Shown here: positions 18,164-27,259 of the stretch, one piece after another
Layout: the number at the start of each line of letters is the position of its first letter
Numbering within the stretch: position 1 is the first letter of the stretch
Assembly: GCA_038125665.1 (NCBI GenBank)
Contig: JAYPEI010000003.1
Location: 1-64,000 of the forward strand
Direction: 5' to 3'
Length of the DNA stretch: 64,000 nucleotides
DNA from: CAILUG01 sp038125665
GTDB lineage: Bacteria > Pseudomonadota > Gammaproteobacteria > Pseudomonadales > Pseudohongiellaceae
Notes under the pieces: generated by a model
The model's input: only the letters and a program-made list of their open reading frames with translations
Databases searched by the model: none
Told to the model about the DNA's origin: nothing
Program-made: the position numbers and the translations under genes

Positions 18164-19375
18164 TCAATGTGCCGCCCATTGAATCTGACTTAGATCAATG
18201 CCGTCTTTGTACATATCCCATAGTGGAGATAACTCTCGCAATTTAGCCACCGCATGACTTATCTTTTCGATGGCAGTATCTACTTCTTCATCAGTAGTAA
18301 ATCTACCAATGGAGAAACGCAGTGAACTATGTGCCAATTCATCACTAAGCCCTAAAGCTCGTAGGACATAGGAAGGCTCTAAACTGGCAGAAGTACAAGC
18401 AGAACCAGAAGACACTGCTAGCTCTTTTAATGCCATCAGAAGAGATTCGCCTTCCACATAATTGAATGAAACATTTAAATTTCCAACAACTCGCTGCGAA
18501 AGACTACCGTTAAAGTGCACTTCTTCGATACATTTTAAGCCTTTTTGCAATTTTTCGCGAAGCAATTTCAGCCGTTGATTATCTGCCTCCATTTCTTCCT
18601 TAGCTATTCGGAAAGCTTCCCCCATACCAACAATCTGATGAGTAGCGAGTGTTCCAGAACGAAAACCACGCTCATGTCCGCCACCATGAATTTGAGCTTC
18701 AAGACGGACTCGTGGCTTACGGCGAATGTAAAGAGCTCCAACTCCTTTTGGCCCATAAGTTTTGTGCGCGGAGAATGACATCAAATCTATCTGCATAGCC
18801 TCAACATCAATCTCAACTTTGCCCGTACTTTGAGCGGCGTCAACATGGAATAAAACTTTGCGCTCGCGGCAGAGAGCTCCTATGGCACCGATATCAGTTA
18901 TAGTACCTATTTCATTATTCACATGCATGAGAGAGACAAGAATAGTATCTGGTCGGATAGCGGCAATTACCGTTTCAGGTTGAATCAACCCCTCTCCGTC
19001 AGGGTCCAAATAAGTCACATCAAAACCCTCACGCTCTAGTTGTCGACACGTGTCCAAGACAGCCTTATGCTCAATTTTTGAAGTGATTAGATGTTTACCT
19101 CTGCTCTTATAAAAGTGAGCAGCACCTTTAATAGCTAGGTTATCAGATTCTGTAGCACCAGAAGTCCAAACAATTTCACGCGGATCGCAATTCACCAAGT
19201 CGGCAACATATTGACGTGCAGTTTCAACTGCCTCCTCAGCTTTCCACCCATACAGATGGGACCGAGAGGCTGGGTTACCAAAGTTGCCTTCAAGCGTCAT
19301 GCATTTAACCATCGCATCTGCAACTCTTGGATCCATTGGGGTTGTCGCGGAATAATCTAGGTATATGGGTAACAT
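18164..19375 (-). CDS. iscS: Cysteine desulfurase IscS
   Basis: PLP enzyme that abstracts sulfur from cysteine for Fe-S clusters and tRNA thiolation. The 403-residue protein starts LPIYLDYSATTPMDPRV; the PLP lysine is in SFSAHKTYGPKGVGALY and the sulfur-carrying cysteine in SGSACTSASLEPSYVL. It follows iscR by about 60 bases and precedes iscU by about 48. Confidence 0.98.
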   Translation of the reverse strand: MLPIYLDYSATTPMDPRVADAMVKCMTLEGNFGNPASRSHLYGWKAEEAVETARQYVADLVNCDPREIVWTSGATESDNLAIKGAAHFYKSRGKHLITSKIEHKAVLDTCRQLEREGFDVTYLDPDGEGLIQPETVIAAIRPDTILVSLMHVNNEIGTITDIGAIGALCRERKVLFHVDAAQSTGKVEIDVEAMQIDLMSFSAHKTYGPKGVGALYIRRKPRVRLEAQIHGGGHERGFRSGTLATHQIVGMGEAFRIAKEEMEADNQRLKLLREKLQKGLKCIEEVHFNGSLSQRVVGNLNVSFNYVEGESLLMALKELAVSSGSACTSASLEPSYVLRALGLSDELAHSSLRFSIGRFTTDEEVDTAIEKISHAVAKLRELSPLWDMYKDGIDLSQIQWAAH

Positions 19376-19436
19376 CTTATCTCTCTCAATTACCTTTATT
19401 ACTGGTTGGCGAAAAAGTGATCTATGATAATCTCTA

Positions 19437-19946
19437 CTAATAATCTAATGATGAGACAACAATACGTTTATCATCTCTTAAAGCTGTCCCAGAAAGTATC
19501 TCTTTTTGGTTTCTCACTAGTTGTTCCTGCGCGATTTTCACAATTTCCCCACGAGAAACCAAATCACTTAAGGTGATGCCAGATAGGAAATTATGTATCT
19601 GCTCGCTCAGATCCTCCCATAAATGATGAGTCAGACAGGTTTCCCCACGTTGACAGTCTGCTCTACCTTGACATTTAGTGGTATCTACAGATTCATTAAC
19701 TGCATCAATTATCTCAGCAACAGAGATTGCCTTACCCTGTGCTCCTAGGCGGTAACCGCCACCAGGCCCGCGAACACTGGAAACCAGTTTGCGCTTTCTC
19801 AATTTAGCAAAAAGCTGCTCCAAGTAGGACAAGCTTATCGCCTGACGCTTGGAGATATCATTTAGATTGACTGGCCCTAGATTAGAATTGAGACTCAGAT
19901 CAAGCATCGCCGTTACTGCATATCGCCCTTTTGTGGTTAATCGCAT
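19437..19946 (-). CDS. iscR: Rrf2-family Fe-S regulator IscR
   Basis: Transcription factor that senses Fe-S status and represses its own isc operon when it carries a 2Fe-2S cluster. The winged helix is MRLTTKGRYAVTAMLDL through SVRGPGGGYRLG. The cluster ligands are the three cysteines and histidine in the CQGRADCQRGETCLTHH segment (about residues 92-107). The length is 169 residues. A candidate operator and promoter lie upstream at 20033-20066, consistent with autoregulation. Confidence 0.97.
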   Translation of the reverse strand: MRLTTKGRYAVTAMLDLSLNSNLGPVNLNDISKRQAISLSYLEQLFAKLRKRKLVSSVRGPGGGYRLGAQGKAISVAEIIDAVNESVDTTKCQGRADCQRGETCLTHHLWEDLSEQIHNFLSGITLSDLVSRGEIVKIAQEQLVRNQKEILSGTALRDDKRIVVSSLDY

Positions 19947-20032
19947 GGCTGTATCCTTTTTGACCAGAGGCCGAAATGTAACCAGTGCATGGATACAAAA
20001 TCCAGCTCACGGTTAGATTTCTAACACTAACT

Positions 20033-20066
20033 ATTATGCAATTAACCTAGTATATTAATCAAGTAT
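20033..20066 (-). promoter_or_regulatory. isc operon promoter with candidate IscR type 1 site
   Basis: On the minus strand a -35 TTGATT (20057-20062) and -10 CATAAT (20033-20038) are separated by 18 bases. Overlapping the -35, the 25 bases from 20066 downward begin ATACTTGATT and match about 20 of 25 positions of the E. coli type 1 IscR consensus (ATASYYGACT...RGTCRRSTAT) as I recall it. Placement overlapping the promoter of iscR fits autorepression. The match is by eye. Confidence 0.5.
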
Positions 20067-20111
20067 ATTACTGACTAATTTACTGGGTTAAAGCTTGTAA
20101 AAGTATGACTA

Positions 20112-20885
20112 CTATGGATCATAGTCCCCTGGTTGCTGAGGTCCTTGCCTGCCAAAGTGCGCCGAAATAGCACCGACAATGCCACGCAAGATATTAATTT
20201 CCATCTTATCTGGTTGAATTCTTTGGAAAAGCCTACGCAGACGTGCCATCAACTGACGTGGATTATCAGGATTATGAAAACCTAACTGAACCAGGATAGA
20301 CTCCAAATGAGACAGAAACCCAGAGAGCTCTTCCGCTGTAGCTGGAAGCTGGTCCCAGGATTCTTTGTTTGTATTGGTCTTGTTTGGGATATCTGTATCT
20401 TTCAGGAAGGTCTTGCGACATTCATAGGCAAGTACCATTACCGCAGCTCCAAGATTGAGAGAGCTGTATACAGGATTTACAGGTATATGAACATGGTAAT
20501 GACAAAGCTGGAGTTCTTCGTTTGTTAATCCACTGATCTCGCGACCAAAGACAAGAGCAACTTGTTGTCGCGAAGGTGTCGTCGAAATTAGTTTTGCACA
20601 ATTTTCTGGATCTAATAAAGGCACAGGCATATTGCGCAAGCGCGCACTAGTACCAATAATCAGATGACTATCAGCAACAGCCTCAGCTAAAGTTTTAAAG
20701 CAACTGACCTTTTCAAGAATATCTTGAGCGGAAGCCGCCATAGCACTGGCCTCAGGCGCTGGCCAACGCTGTGGCTTTACTAGAACTAACTGACTAAGGC
20801 CCATGTTTTTCATGGCTCTTGCTGCAGAGCCAATATTACCTGGATGTGAGGTCTCTACTAGAACAATCCTAATTCTGTCTAACAT
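20112..20885 (-). CDS. trmJ: tRNA (cytidine/uridine-2'-O-)-methyltransferase TrmJ
   Basis: SPOUT-class methyltransferase that modifies position 32 of several tRNAs. The 257-residue protein has the family start IRIVLVETSHPGNIGSAARA with MKNMGLSQLVLVKP, then VALVFGREISGLTNEEL and the knot segment YSSLNLGAAVMVLAYE. A C-terminal helical extension is typical. It is divergent from suhB. In many relatives cysE lies between trmJ and iscR; here iscR follows directly. Confidence 0.94.
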   Translation of the reverse strand: MLDRIRIVLVETSHPGNIGSAARAMKNMGLSQLVLVKPQRWPAPEASAMAASAQDILEKVSCFKTLAEAVADSHLIIGTSARLRNMPVPLLDPENCAKLISTTPSRQQVALVFGREISGLTNEELQLCHYHVHIPVNPVYSSLNLGAAVMVLAYECRKTFLKDTDIPNKTNTNKESWDQLPATAEELSGFLSHLESILVQLGFHNPDNPRQLMARLRRLFQRIQPDKMEINILRGIVGAISAHFGRQGPQQPGDYDP

Positions 20886-21007
20886 GAATTTGGCTCTTGT
20901 GATTTATCTATGCGTTTAAGTGTAAACATAGCCCTGCTATTTTGCTATTATATAAATCACTGCATTGCCACCCGCACTTTTTAAGAATCATTAGCCTTGA
21001 GGAACTT

Positions 21008-21781
21008 ATGCATCCAATCGTTAACATTGCATTGCGCGCCGCGCGCGAAGCTTCTAACCTGATCGTTCAGAGTTATGCCCGACCAGATCGCATGCAGGTT
21101 TTCGAGAAGGCATCCAATGATTTTGTAACCTCAGTAGATCGTCAAGTGGAAGAAATTCTCATTGATGGTATCGGCAAAGCATATCCTGACCATAGTTTTC
21201 TTTGTGAAGAAAGTGGCGAAATCAAGGGCAAGGATACCGATACCGTTTGGATTATCGACCCTATAGATGGAACTCGTAATTTTATGATGGGAATTGGCCA
21301 TTGTGCGATTTCTATAGCCTGCGTGCATAAAGGTAAAATCCAACATGCTCTAATAGTAGATCCCAGCAAGAATGAAGAATTTACTGCAAGTAAAGGCAGT
21401 GGTGCGCAACTCAATGGTAATCGTATCCGAGTTGGGAATCGATCCAAACTTGAAGGTGGGGTAGTTAGTCTTAGTTGCTCAGGGCTGCGTAATTTCGAAC
21501 AAATATTTTCCATGCAGAAAAAACTACAAGGAATAGTTGGCGGTTTACGAATGATGGGAGCCACTGCCCTTGATCTGGCTTATGTCGCTTGTGGTCGTTT
21601 GGATGCTGGCTGGACTTATGGGATCAGACCATGGGATTCCGCGGCAGGCATACTCTTAGTTCAGGAGGCCGGTGGGTTTGTAGCCGATTTTCAAGGCAAT
21701 CCGGACTGCTTGCATAGTCAGGAACTAGTTTTTGCAAACCCAAAATGCTTTAAGTCTATATTACAGCTGAGCTCTAGCTAA
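21008..21781 (+). CDS. suhB: Inositol-1-monophosphatase family protein SuhB
   Basis: Metal-dependent phosphatase; in E. coli SuhB also joins rRNA transcription antitermination complexes. Metal-binding motifs are CEESGE, WIIDPIDGTRNFMMG and PWDSAAGILLVQEAGG. I choose the ATG at 21008 (MHPIVNIALRAAREAS, 257 residues), preceded by GAGGAAC, over an in-frame ATG 66 bases upstream. The stop overlaps the convergent secF stop by four bases, so the two transcripts share complementary ends. Confidence 0.95.
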   Translation: MHPIVNIALRAAREASNLIVQSYARPDRMQVFEKASNDFVTSVDRQVEEILIDGIGKAYPDHSFLCEESGEIKGKDTDTVWIIDPIDGTRNFMMGIGHCAISIACVHKGKIQHALIVDPSKNEEFTASKGSGAQLNGNRIRVGNRSKLEGGVVSLSCSGLRNFEQIFSMQKKLQGIVGGLRMMGATALDLAYVACGRLDAGWTYGIRPWDSAAGILLVQEAGGFVADFQGNPDCLHSQELVFANPKCFKSILQLSSS

Positions 21782-22725
21782 GGCATAGCATCGAGCTCCT
21801 CATCATCACGCTCTGGCGGCAGCATGTCCTCTTTACTGATATTCATGTAAAGCAGAATAGCTGCTGCCACATAAATCGATGAGGTGGTGCCAAAGAAAAT
21901 ACCTACAATCAAGGCTATTGAAAACCCACGTACCACCTCACCACCAAAGTAGTACAAAGCGACTAACACCAACAAAGTGGTTAACGATGTGATCACTGAT
22001 CGAGCCAAAGTTTGATTAATAGCTGCATCTATCAATTCTTCAGGCGACAAGCTACGCATAATTCGGAAATTCTCACGAATACGGTCTGCCACAACGATAG
22101 TATCGTTGAGTGAATAACCTATCACTGCAAGCACAGCAGCCAGAACGGTGAGATCAAAGTTCAACTGAAAAAATGAAAAGAAACCTAAAACAATAATAGT
22201 GTCATGTGCCAAGGAGATAACAGCACCCACTGAAAATTTAAACTGGAAACGCAGCGCGATATAAATCATTATCATCCCAAGCGCGACCAACATGCCCAGA
22301 CCACCCTGCTCTTTCAACTCTTCTCCCACTAAGGAGCTAACAAAGCCACTCCCTTTTAAGGTGGCAGACATACCTTTAGCGTTCAAAATACCAGTCACTT
22401 TATTGGCCACGGTAGTCGAATCAAGATCCCTAGGAGCCTCTTCAACGCTGGTATCAGAAGTTTGTAAACGAATAAGGACATTTCGATCATCACCAAAAAA
22501 GATAACTTCATTATTCGGCCAACCTTCTTGGCTTAAAGCAGCTCTTATCAGTCCAAGGTTTGGCACGTCATCAAAGTTTAGCTCAAGCTGCGTACCACCC
22601 GTAAAATCAAGTCCAAAATTTAAACCACGTACCGCCAAAGAGCCAATAGCCATGCAAACAAGCAAAAATGAAACTAGTACCGCGTATAAGCGATAACGCA
22701 TGAATGGAATATATTTTTTAACCAT
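21778..22725 (-). CDS. secF: Protein translocase subunit SecF
   Basis: Inner-membrane partner of SecD that uses the proton motive force to help protein export. The 315-residue protein has a first membrane span (LYAVLVSFLLVCMAIGSLA), the periplasmic loop with GLNFGLDFTGGTQLEL, and five C-terminal spans including DTIIVLGFFSFF and GYSLNDTIVVADRIREN. It is 24 bases downstream of secD. Convergent with suhB. Confidence 0.97.
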   Translation of the reverse strand: MVKKYIPFMRYRLYAVLVSFLLVCMAIGSLAVRGLNFGLDFTGGTQLELNFDDVPNLGLIRAALSQEGWPNNEVIFFGDDRNVLIRLQTSDTSVEEAPRDLDSTTVANKVTGILNAKGMSATLKGSGFVSSLVGEELKEQGGLGMLVALGMIMIYIALRFQFKFSVGAVISLAHDTIIVLGFFSFFQLNFDLTVLAAVLAVIGYSLNDTIVVADRIRENFRIMRSLSPEELIDAAINQTLARSVITSLTTLLVLVALYYFGGEVVRGFSIALIVGIFFGTTSSIYVAAAILLYMNISKEDMLPPERDDEELDAMP

Positions 22726-22749
22726 GCCACTAATTCCTTGGTCTTATGA

Positions 22750-24621
22750 TTATTGAGACTGCAGTGCTTTAATTTGAGTGCCTATAGAAATATTTCGTGT
22801 ACTGTTACCCCCATAAATTGCATTAATAACACCACGAGTAATTAGGGTAGCAGTAAACATTGAAGTCAAAATCCCTAAAGACAATGTTAACGCGAAACCT
22901 TTGACTGGACCGGTACCAATCGAAAACAGAATGATAGCCACTATAAGGGTTGTGATATTGGCATCAACTATCGTGACGAAGGCGCGGCCGAACCCACTGT
23001 CAATTGCTCGAGGGATGGAAAGACCGTTTTGGATTTCTTCGCGGATCCTTGCAAAGATAAGCACATTGGCATCCACAGCCATACCCAAAGTTAAAACAAT
23101 ACCAGCTATACCAGGCATGGTGAGTGTCCACCCAACAATGGACATGATAGCAACCATCATCAGTAGGTTAGTGAACAAAGCAATCACAGCCGCTATGCCG
23201 CAAACTCGGTAATATCCAACCATAAAGATAACCAATGCAGCCAAACCGATCAGTGTAGAGTTAATACCGTTATTTATATTTTCTTGCCCCAAACTAGGGC
23301 CCACAGTACTTTCTTCCAGGAAATACATAGGTGCAGCGAGCGCACCTGAACGAATGAGTAGAGCAAGATCATTGGCCTCACTGCCTTGCAAACCAGTAAT
23401 ACGAAACTGTCTCCCAAGGGCTGCTTGTATGGTAGCGACGCTGATTGCTTTTTCATCAACAAAAGGCACAGATTTAGTGATTAGTTTCCCGTCAGCTCCT
23501 TGCTCTGTCACATTACGTGTCTTTGACTCTGAGAGAATGATCGCCATTTGACGGCCAATATTCGTCCGAGTTGCTTCATTAATAAGACGAGCACCAATCG
23601 CATCTAGTTCTATGTTCACTTGTGGTAATGTAGTTTGCGGGTCGATAGAGGTTTGTGCTCCGGTGACATTTTCACCACCCACGATGACTTCTTCATTAAT
23701 CTTATAAGGAATGCCCTGATACTCGAAATCCATAGTGCCGATCATTTCACTGGGGTCTGCTACCAGATGCATGCTAAGACTAGCCACCGCTGAAATAAGA
23801 TCTTTAGCACGAGCAGTATCTTGTATTCCCGGCAGTTCAATTGAAATTCGATTTGGTCCCACTTGAGCAATCTTGGGTTCTTTGACACCTAATTCATTCA
23901 TACGTGAATTCAGTGTGGTTCTATTCTGTTCAATAGCATATTCCTGTAACTGCAACACAGCCAACTCAGTCATGTCATAGTAGAGTAGCGATAAGTCACC
24001 ATCTTGCGCTGTCCTAAACTGCAAATCAGGAAACTGAGCCCTAATAAGGCCATTAGCTTGCGATCTAGCTTCTGTATCAAGGAATCTCAGCACGATTCGA
24101 TTGTTGTCATCCACTTCTAAGGGAGGGCGATATCTAATACGTTCCTTACGCAGTAAGGTTCGCATCGTAGCAGCAGAGTCATTCAGTTGCTTATTAACCG
24201 CTTGAGCTAAGTCAACTTCCATTAAGAAGTGAACCCCACCTTGTAAGTCAAGACCGTAGGTCATTGGACCTGCACCAAAAGATAAAAGCCAATCTGGAGT
24301 TGTTGGCGCCAAATTAAGTGCGACCACGTAATCTGTAGGCAAAACCAGATTTATTAACTGTTGTGCTTTACTTTGTTGATTACCATCACTTAGACGAATG
24401 AGAGCGGAATCACCGCTAGTTTCTGATCCAAACCACTCTATACCATTTTCAGTGAGGACGTTTGTTGCCTGATTTAAAGCGACTTCATCGACAACCCCGT
24501 TATCATGAGTAATCTGGATTGCAGGATCTGAAGGAAATAGATTAGGCGCAGCATATAATCCCGATAGGACTACCACAGCGACTAAGAGAACATTTTTCCA
24601 GAGAGGATATTTGTTTAACAT
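22750..24621 (-). CDS. secD: Protein translocase subunit SecD
   Basis: RND-like accessory of the Sec translocon. The 623-residue protein has an N-terminal span, the large periplasmic P1 domain (MTYGLDLQGGVHFLMEVD; NELGVKEPKIAQVGPNRI), and the C-terminal membrane region with TLGMAVDANVLIFARIREE. Length and domain order are standard. It is followed by secF and preceded by yajC with gaps of 24 and 9 bases. Confidence 0.97.
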   Translation of the reverse strand: MLNKYPLWKNVLLVAVVVLSGLYAAPNLFPSDPAIQITHDNGVVDEVALNQATNVLTENGIEWFGSETSGDSALIRLSDGNQQSKAQQLINLVLPTDYVVALNLAPTTPDWLLSFGAGPMTYGLDLQGGVHFLMEVDLAQAVNKQLNDSAATMRTLLRKERIRYRPPLEVDDNNRIVLRFLDTEARSQANGLIRAQFPDLQFRTAQDGDLSLLYYDMTELAVLQLQEYAIEQNRTTLNSRMNELGVKEPKIAQVGPNRISIELPGIQDTARAKDLISAVASLSMHLVADPSEMIGTMDFEYQGIPYKINEEVIVGGENVTGAQTSIDPQTTLPQVNIELDAIGARLINEATRTNIGRQMAIILSESKTRNVTEQGADGKLITKSVPFVDEKAISVATIQAALGRQFRITGLQGSEANDLALLIRSGALAAPMYFLEESTVGPSLGQENINNGINSTLIGLAALVIFMVGYYRVCGIAAVIALFTNLLMMVAIMSIVGWTLTMPGIAGIVLTLGMAVDANVLIFARIREEIQNGLSIPRAIDSGFGRAFVTIVDANITTLIVAIILFSIGTGPVKGFALTLSLGILTSMFTATLITRGVINAIYGGNSTRNISIGTQIKALQSQ

Positions 24622-24630
24622 GGTGTTTTC

Positions 24631-24963
24631 CTAAATAGACTTGATCGTCCCTTTAGGGAGCACCGCTGAGACAGAAGCTTTTTGGAACTTAAGCACCACG
24701 TTGTCAGCCACCTGTAATGAAACATAATGCTCTTCCAGCTTATTCACCTTACCCAGCAAACCAGCATTGGTTATCACTTCATCACCTACCGCAAGCGTTT
24801 CCAGTAACGATTTGTGTTCTTTGGCACGTTTACTTTGGGGACGCCAAATAAGGAAATAGAAAATGATGACAAAACCACCAATAAACAGCACATTAAAAAA
24901 GGGAGAAGGTGCTTGTGAATTAGCGTCAGTTTGAGCCTGTGCGACTGAGATAAAGAAATCCAT
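24631..24963 (-). CDS. yajC: Preprotein translocase subunit YajC
   Basis: Small single-span membrane protein that joins SecDF. The 110-residue protein has a hydrophobic segment (FFNVLFIGGFVIIFYFLIW) followed by RPQSKRAKEHKSLLETL and the conserved GDEVITNAGLLGKV. It is the first gene of yajC-secD-secF and lies 26 bases after tgt. Confidence 0.95.
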   Translation of the reverse strand: MDFFISVAQAQTDANSQAPSPFFNVLFIGGFVIIFYFLIWRPQSKRAKEHKSLLETLAVGDEVITNAGLLGKVNKLEEHYVSLQVADNVVLKFQKASVSAVLPKGTIKSI

Positions 24964-24989
24964 AACGTTTCCTGTTTTAGTATATCAAA

Positions 24990-26111
24990 TTAACCAGATG
25001 GGATTGTGTGAAAGATTTTCAACTGATCTTGGGTGAATTGCCTATTAAAAGCTGACAATGTACCTTCTTCTATAGCCTGTCGCAATTGTGCCATTAATAT
25101 CTGATAGTAACGAAGATTATGCAAAGTGTTCAGTTGTGCCCCTAGCATTTCTTTACATTTATCTAGATGATGCAAATATGCTCGGGAAAAGTGCTTGCAT
25201 GTATAGCAATCACACTCTTCATCCACTGGCCTTAAATCATCCTTGTAATGACTTGTGCGGATCTTAACTGTCCCTTTTGAAGTAAATAACCAGCCATTGC
25301 GAGCATTACGGGTGGGCATAACACAATCGAATAGATCAATGCCACGCTGTACTGCAGCGACAAGATCCTCGGGAGTGCCAACTCCCATTACATATCTCGG
25401 TTTATTATCGGGTAACAGCGTCGCTACAGTATCTAGTATATTAAACATTTCTTCCTTCGGTTCGCCTACCGATAAACCTCCAAGAGCATAACCATCAAAG
25501 CCTATCTGAGTTAACTGCGCAAGCGACTCCTGACGTAACTCAGGATACATACCCCCTTGCACGATACCGAATAAGGCAGCGGGATTATCTTCATGAGCTT
25601 CTTTACATCGCTTTGCCCATCGCATCGAGAGTTGCATTGAGCTCTCTGCTTGTGAATAAGTTGCCGGGTAAGGAGTGCATTCATCAAAAAGCATGACTAT
25701 GTCTGAGCCCAACTTTCGTTGAACTCGCATTGAACTTTCTGGCGATAAAAAGACTTTAGCACCATCAACCGGTGACCGAAATTCTACACCTTCCTCACGG
25801 ATTTTTCTCATTGCTCCTAAGCTGAAAACTTGAAACCCACCAGAGTCAGTAAGAATTGGCCCTTGCCACCCCATAAAATCATGAAGATCGCCATGCTTTT
25901 GGATGATATCTGTGCCAGGACGAAGCATTAAATGAAAAGTATTACCAAGAATAATTTCAGCGCCAACATCCTTAATTTGTTGGGGCAACATTCCTTTAAC
26001 AGTGCCATAGGTGCCAACTGGCATAAAGGCAGGTGTTTGTACCTCCCCGCGATTGAAAATCAAACGGCCTCGTCTGGCGAGGCCGTCTTGTTTTAACAAT
26101 TCAAACTGCAT
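24990..26111 (-). CDS. tgt: Queuine tRNA-ribosyltransferase
   Basis: Exchanges guanine 34 for preQ1 in tRNAs with GUN anticodons; tRNA-Asn(GUU), present in this window, is a substrate in other bacteria. The 373-residue TIM barrel has the catalytic region LTDSGGFQVFSLG, GGLSVGEPKEEM, DCVMPTRNARNG and the zinc site CDCYTCKHFSRAYLHHL. It begins 16 bases after the mdh stop. In most gammaproteobacteria queA lies directly upstream; here mdh and pyk separate them. Confidence 0.97.
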   Translation of the reverse strand: MQFELLKQDGLARRGRLIFNRGEVQTPAFMPVGTYGTVKGMLPQQIKDVGAEIILGNTFHLMLRPGTDIIQKHGDLHDFMGWQGPILTDSGGFQVFSLGAMRKIREEGVEFRSPVDGAKVFLSPESSMRVQRKLGSDIVMLFDECTPYPATYSQAESSMQLSMRWAKRCKEAHEDNPAALFGIVQGGMYPELRQESLAQLTQIGFDGYALGGLSVGEPKEEMFNILDTVATLLPDNKPRYVMGVGTPEDLVAAVQRGIDLFDCVMPTRNARNGWLFTSKGTVKIRTSHYKDDLRPVDEECDCYTCKHFSRAYLHHLDKCKEMLGAQLNTLHNLRYYQILMAQLRQAIEEGTLSAFNRQFTQDQLKIFHTIPSG

Positions 26112-26127
26112 TAGCTTGATTAACCAA

Positions 26128-27105
26128 TTAGGGCAACAAGTGGTTTACTGCATCTCTTTCAGCTGCCAATTCATCTTCTGTCTTGGTCATGAGATCACGG
26201 CTAAATTCATTGATGTCCAAACCTTGGACGATGCTGTAAGCACCATCTGCACAAATAACAGGAAAAGAGTAAATCAAGCCTTTGGCTATGCCATAACTTC
26301 CATCACTATGAATAGCCATACTTACTATTTTACCCTGCGATCCCAGTGCCCAATCCCTCATGTGCTCTATAGCAGCATTAGCTGCTGATGCAGCTGAGGA
26401 TAAACCACGAGCCTTGATGATGGCAGCTCCGCGTTGCTGAATAGTAGGAATAAAATAATCTACATACCACTGCTGATCAACGAGTGAATTGGCAGACTGA
26501 CCTGCCACTTTGCAATGATGTATATCGGGATACTGAGTGGAACTGTGGTTGCCCCAGATAATCATACTTTCTAGATCAGTGGAGTGATTACCCGTTTTTA
26601 GTGCCAGCTGTGCTATAGCACGATTATGATCCAACCGAGTCATTGCAGTAAACTGACTAGGCGACAGTGAAGGGGCATTTCTGTAAGCGATTAAAGCATT
26701 AGTATTGGCCGGGTTACCAACAACTAGCACTTTCACTTGACGACTAGCATGATCATTCAAAGCTTTACCCTGTACGGAGAAGATTTGAGCATTAGCTTCA
26801 AGCAAGTCCTTACGCTCCATGCCTGGACCACGAGGTCTGGCTCCTACTAAAAGAGCAAAATCAGCCTCTTTGAAAGCGACGTTAGGATCGTCAGTAAGAA
26901 TCAACCCTTGTACTAGGGGGAACGCACAATCTTCGATCTCCATCGCGACGCCTTTCAGAGCCTCCAGAGCAGGTGTAATCTCCAGCATCTGCAGGATTAG
27001 TGGTTGGTCTTTACCCAGCATTTCTCCGGCGGCAATACGGAACAACAATGAATAACTAATCTGACCGGCAGCACCGGTCACGGCGACTCTTACAGGAGCT
27101 TTCAT
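26128..27105 (-). CDS. mdh: Malate dehydrogenase
   Basis: NAD-dependent interconversion of malate and oxaloacetate in the TCA cycle. The 325-residue protein starts VAVTGAAGQISYSLLFRIA and has the substrate arginine loop GARPRGPGMERKDLL, the catalytic aspartate-histidine pair in TRLDHNRA and IIWGNHSSTQYPD, and the C-terminal GSYGIAKGLIYSFPV. This is the 325-330-residue cytosolic-like type seen in Betaproteobacteria and many marine gammaproteobacteria, not the 312-residue E. coli type. It is divergent from pyk and lies upstream of tgt. Confidence 0.95.
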   Translation of the reverse strand: MKAPVRVAVTGAAGQISYSLLFRIAAGEMLGKDQPLILQMLEITPALEALKGVAMEIEDCAFPLVQGLILTDDPNVAFKEADFALLVGARPRGPGMERKDLLEANAQIFSVQGKALNDHASRQVKVLVVGNPANTNALIAYRNAPSLSPSQFTAMTRLDHNRAIAQLALKTGNHSTDLESMIIWGNHSSTQYPDIHHCKVAGQSANSLVDQQWYVDYFIPTIQQRGAAIIKARGLSSAASAANAAIEHMRDWALGSQGKIVSMAIHSDGSYGIAKGLIYSFPVICADGAYSIVQGLDINEFSRDLMTKTEDELAAERDAVNHLLP

Positions 27106-27204
27106 GACAAATTTCCTAGCTAAGACTTAAATAGAGAAAGTATACCACTAAGACGCTAGTTGTGCCCTCCTATGATAGTTTCGATTTTTTAATCTTAAGG
27201 CTGG

Positions 27205-27233
27205 CTGACCTACTTTTAGCGAGCTGATATAAT
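27205..27233 (+). promoter_or_regulatory. Promoter of pyk
   Basis: A perfect -10 TATAAT (27228-27233) with an extended TG at 27225-27226 lies 17 bases after CTGACC (27205-27210), a 4/6 match to the -35 consensus. The pyk ATG follows about 26 bases downstream. One of the clearest promoters in the window. Confidence 0.65.
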
Positions 27234-27259
27234 CTGGTAATCAAAAGCAGTAGGTGTTT

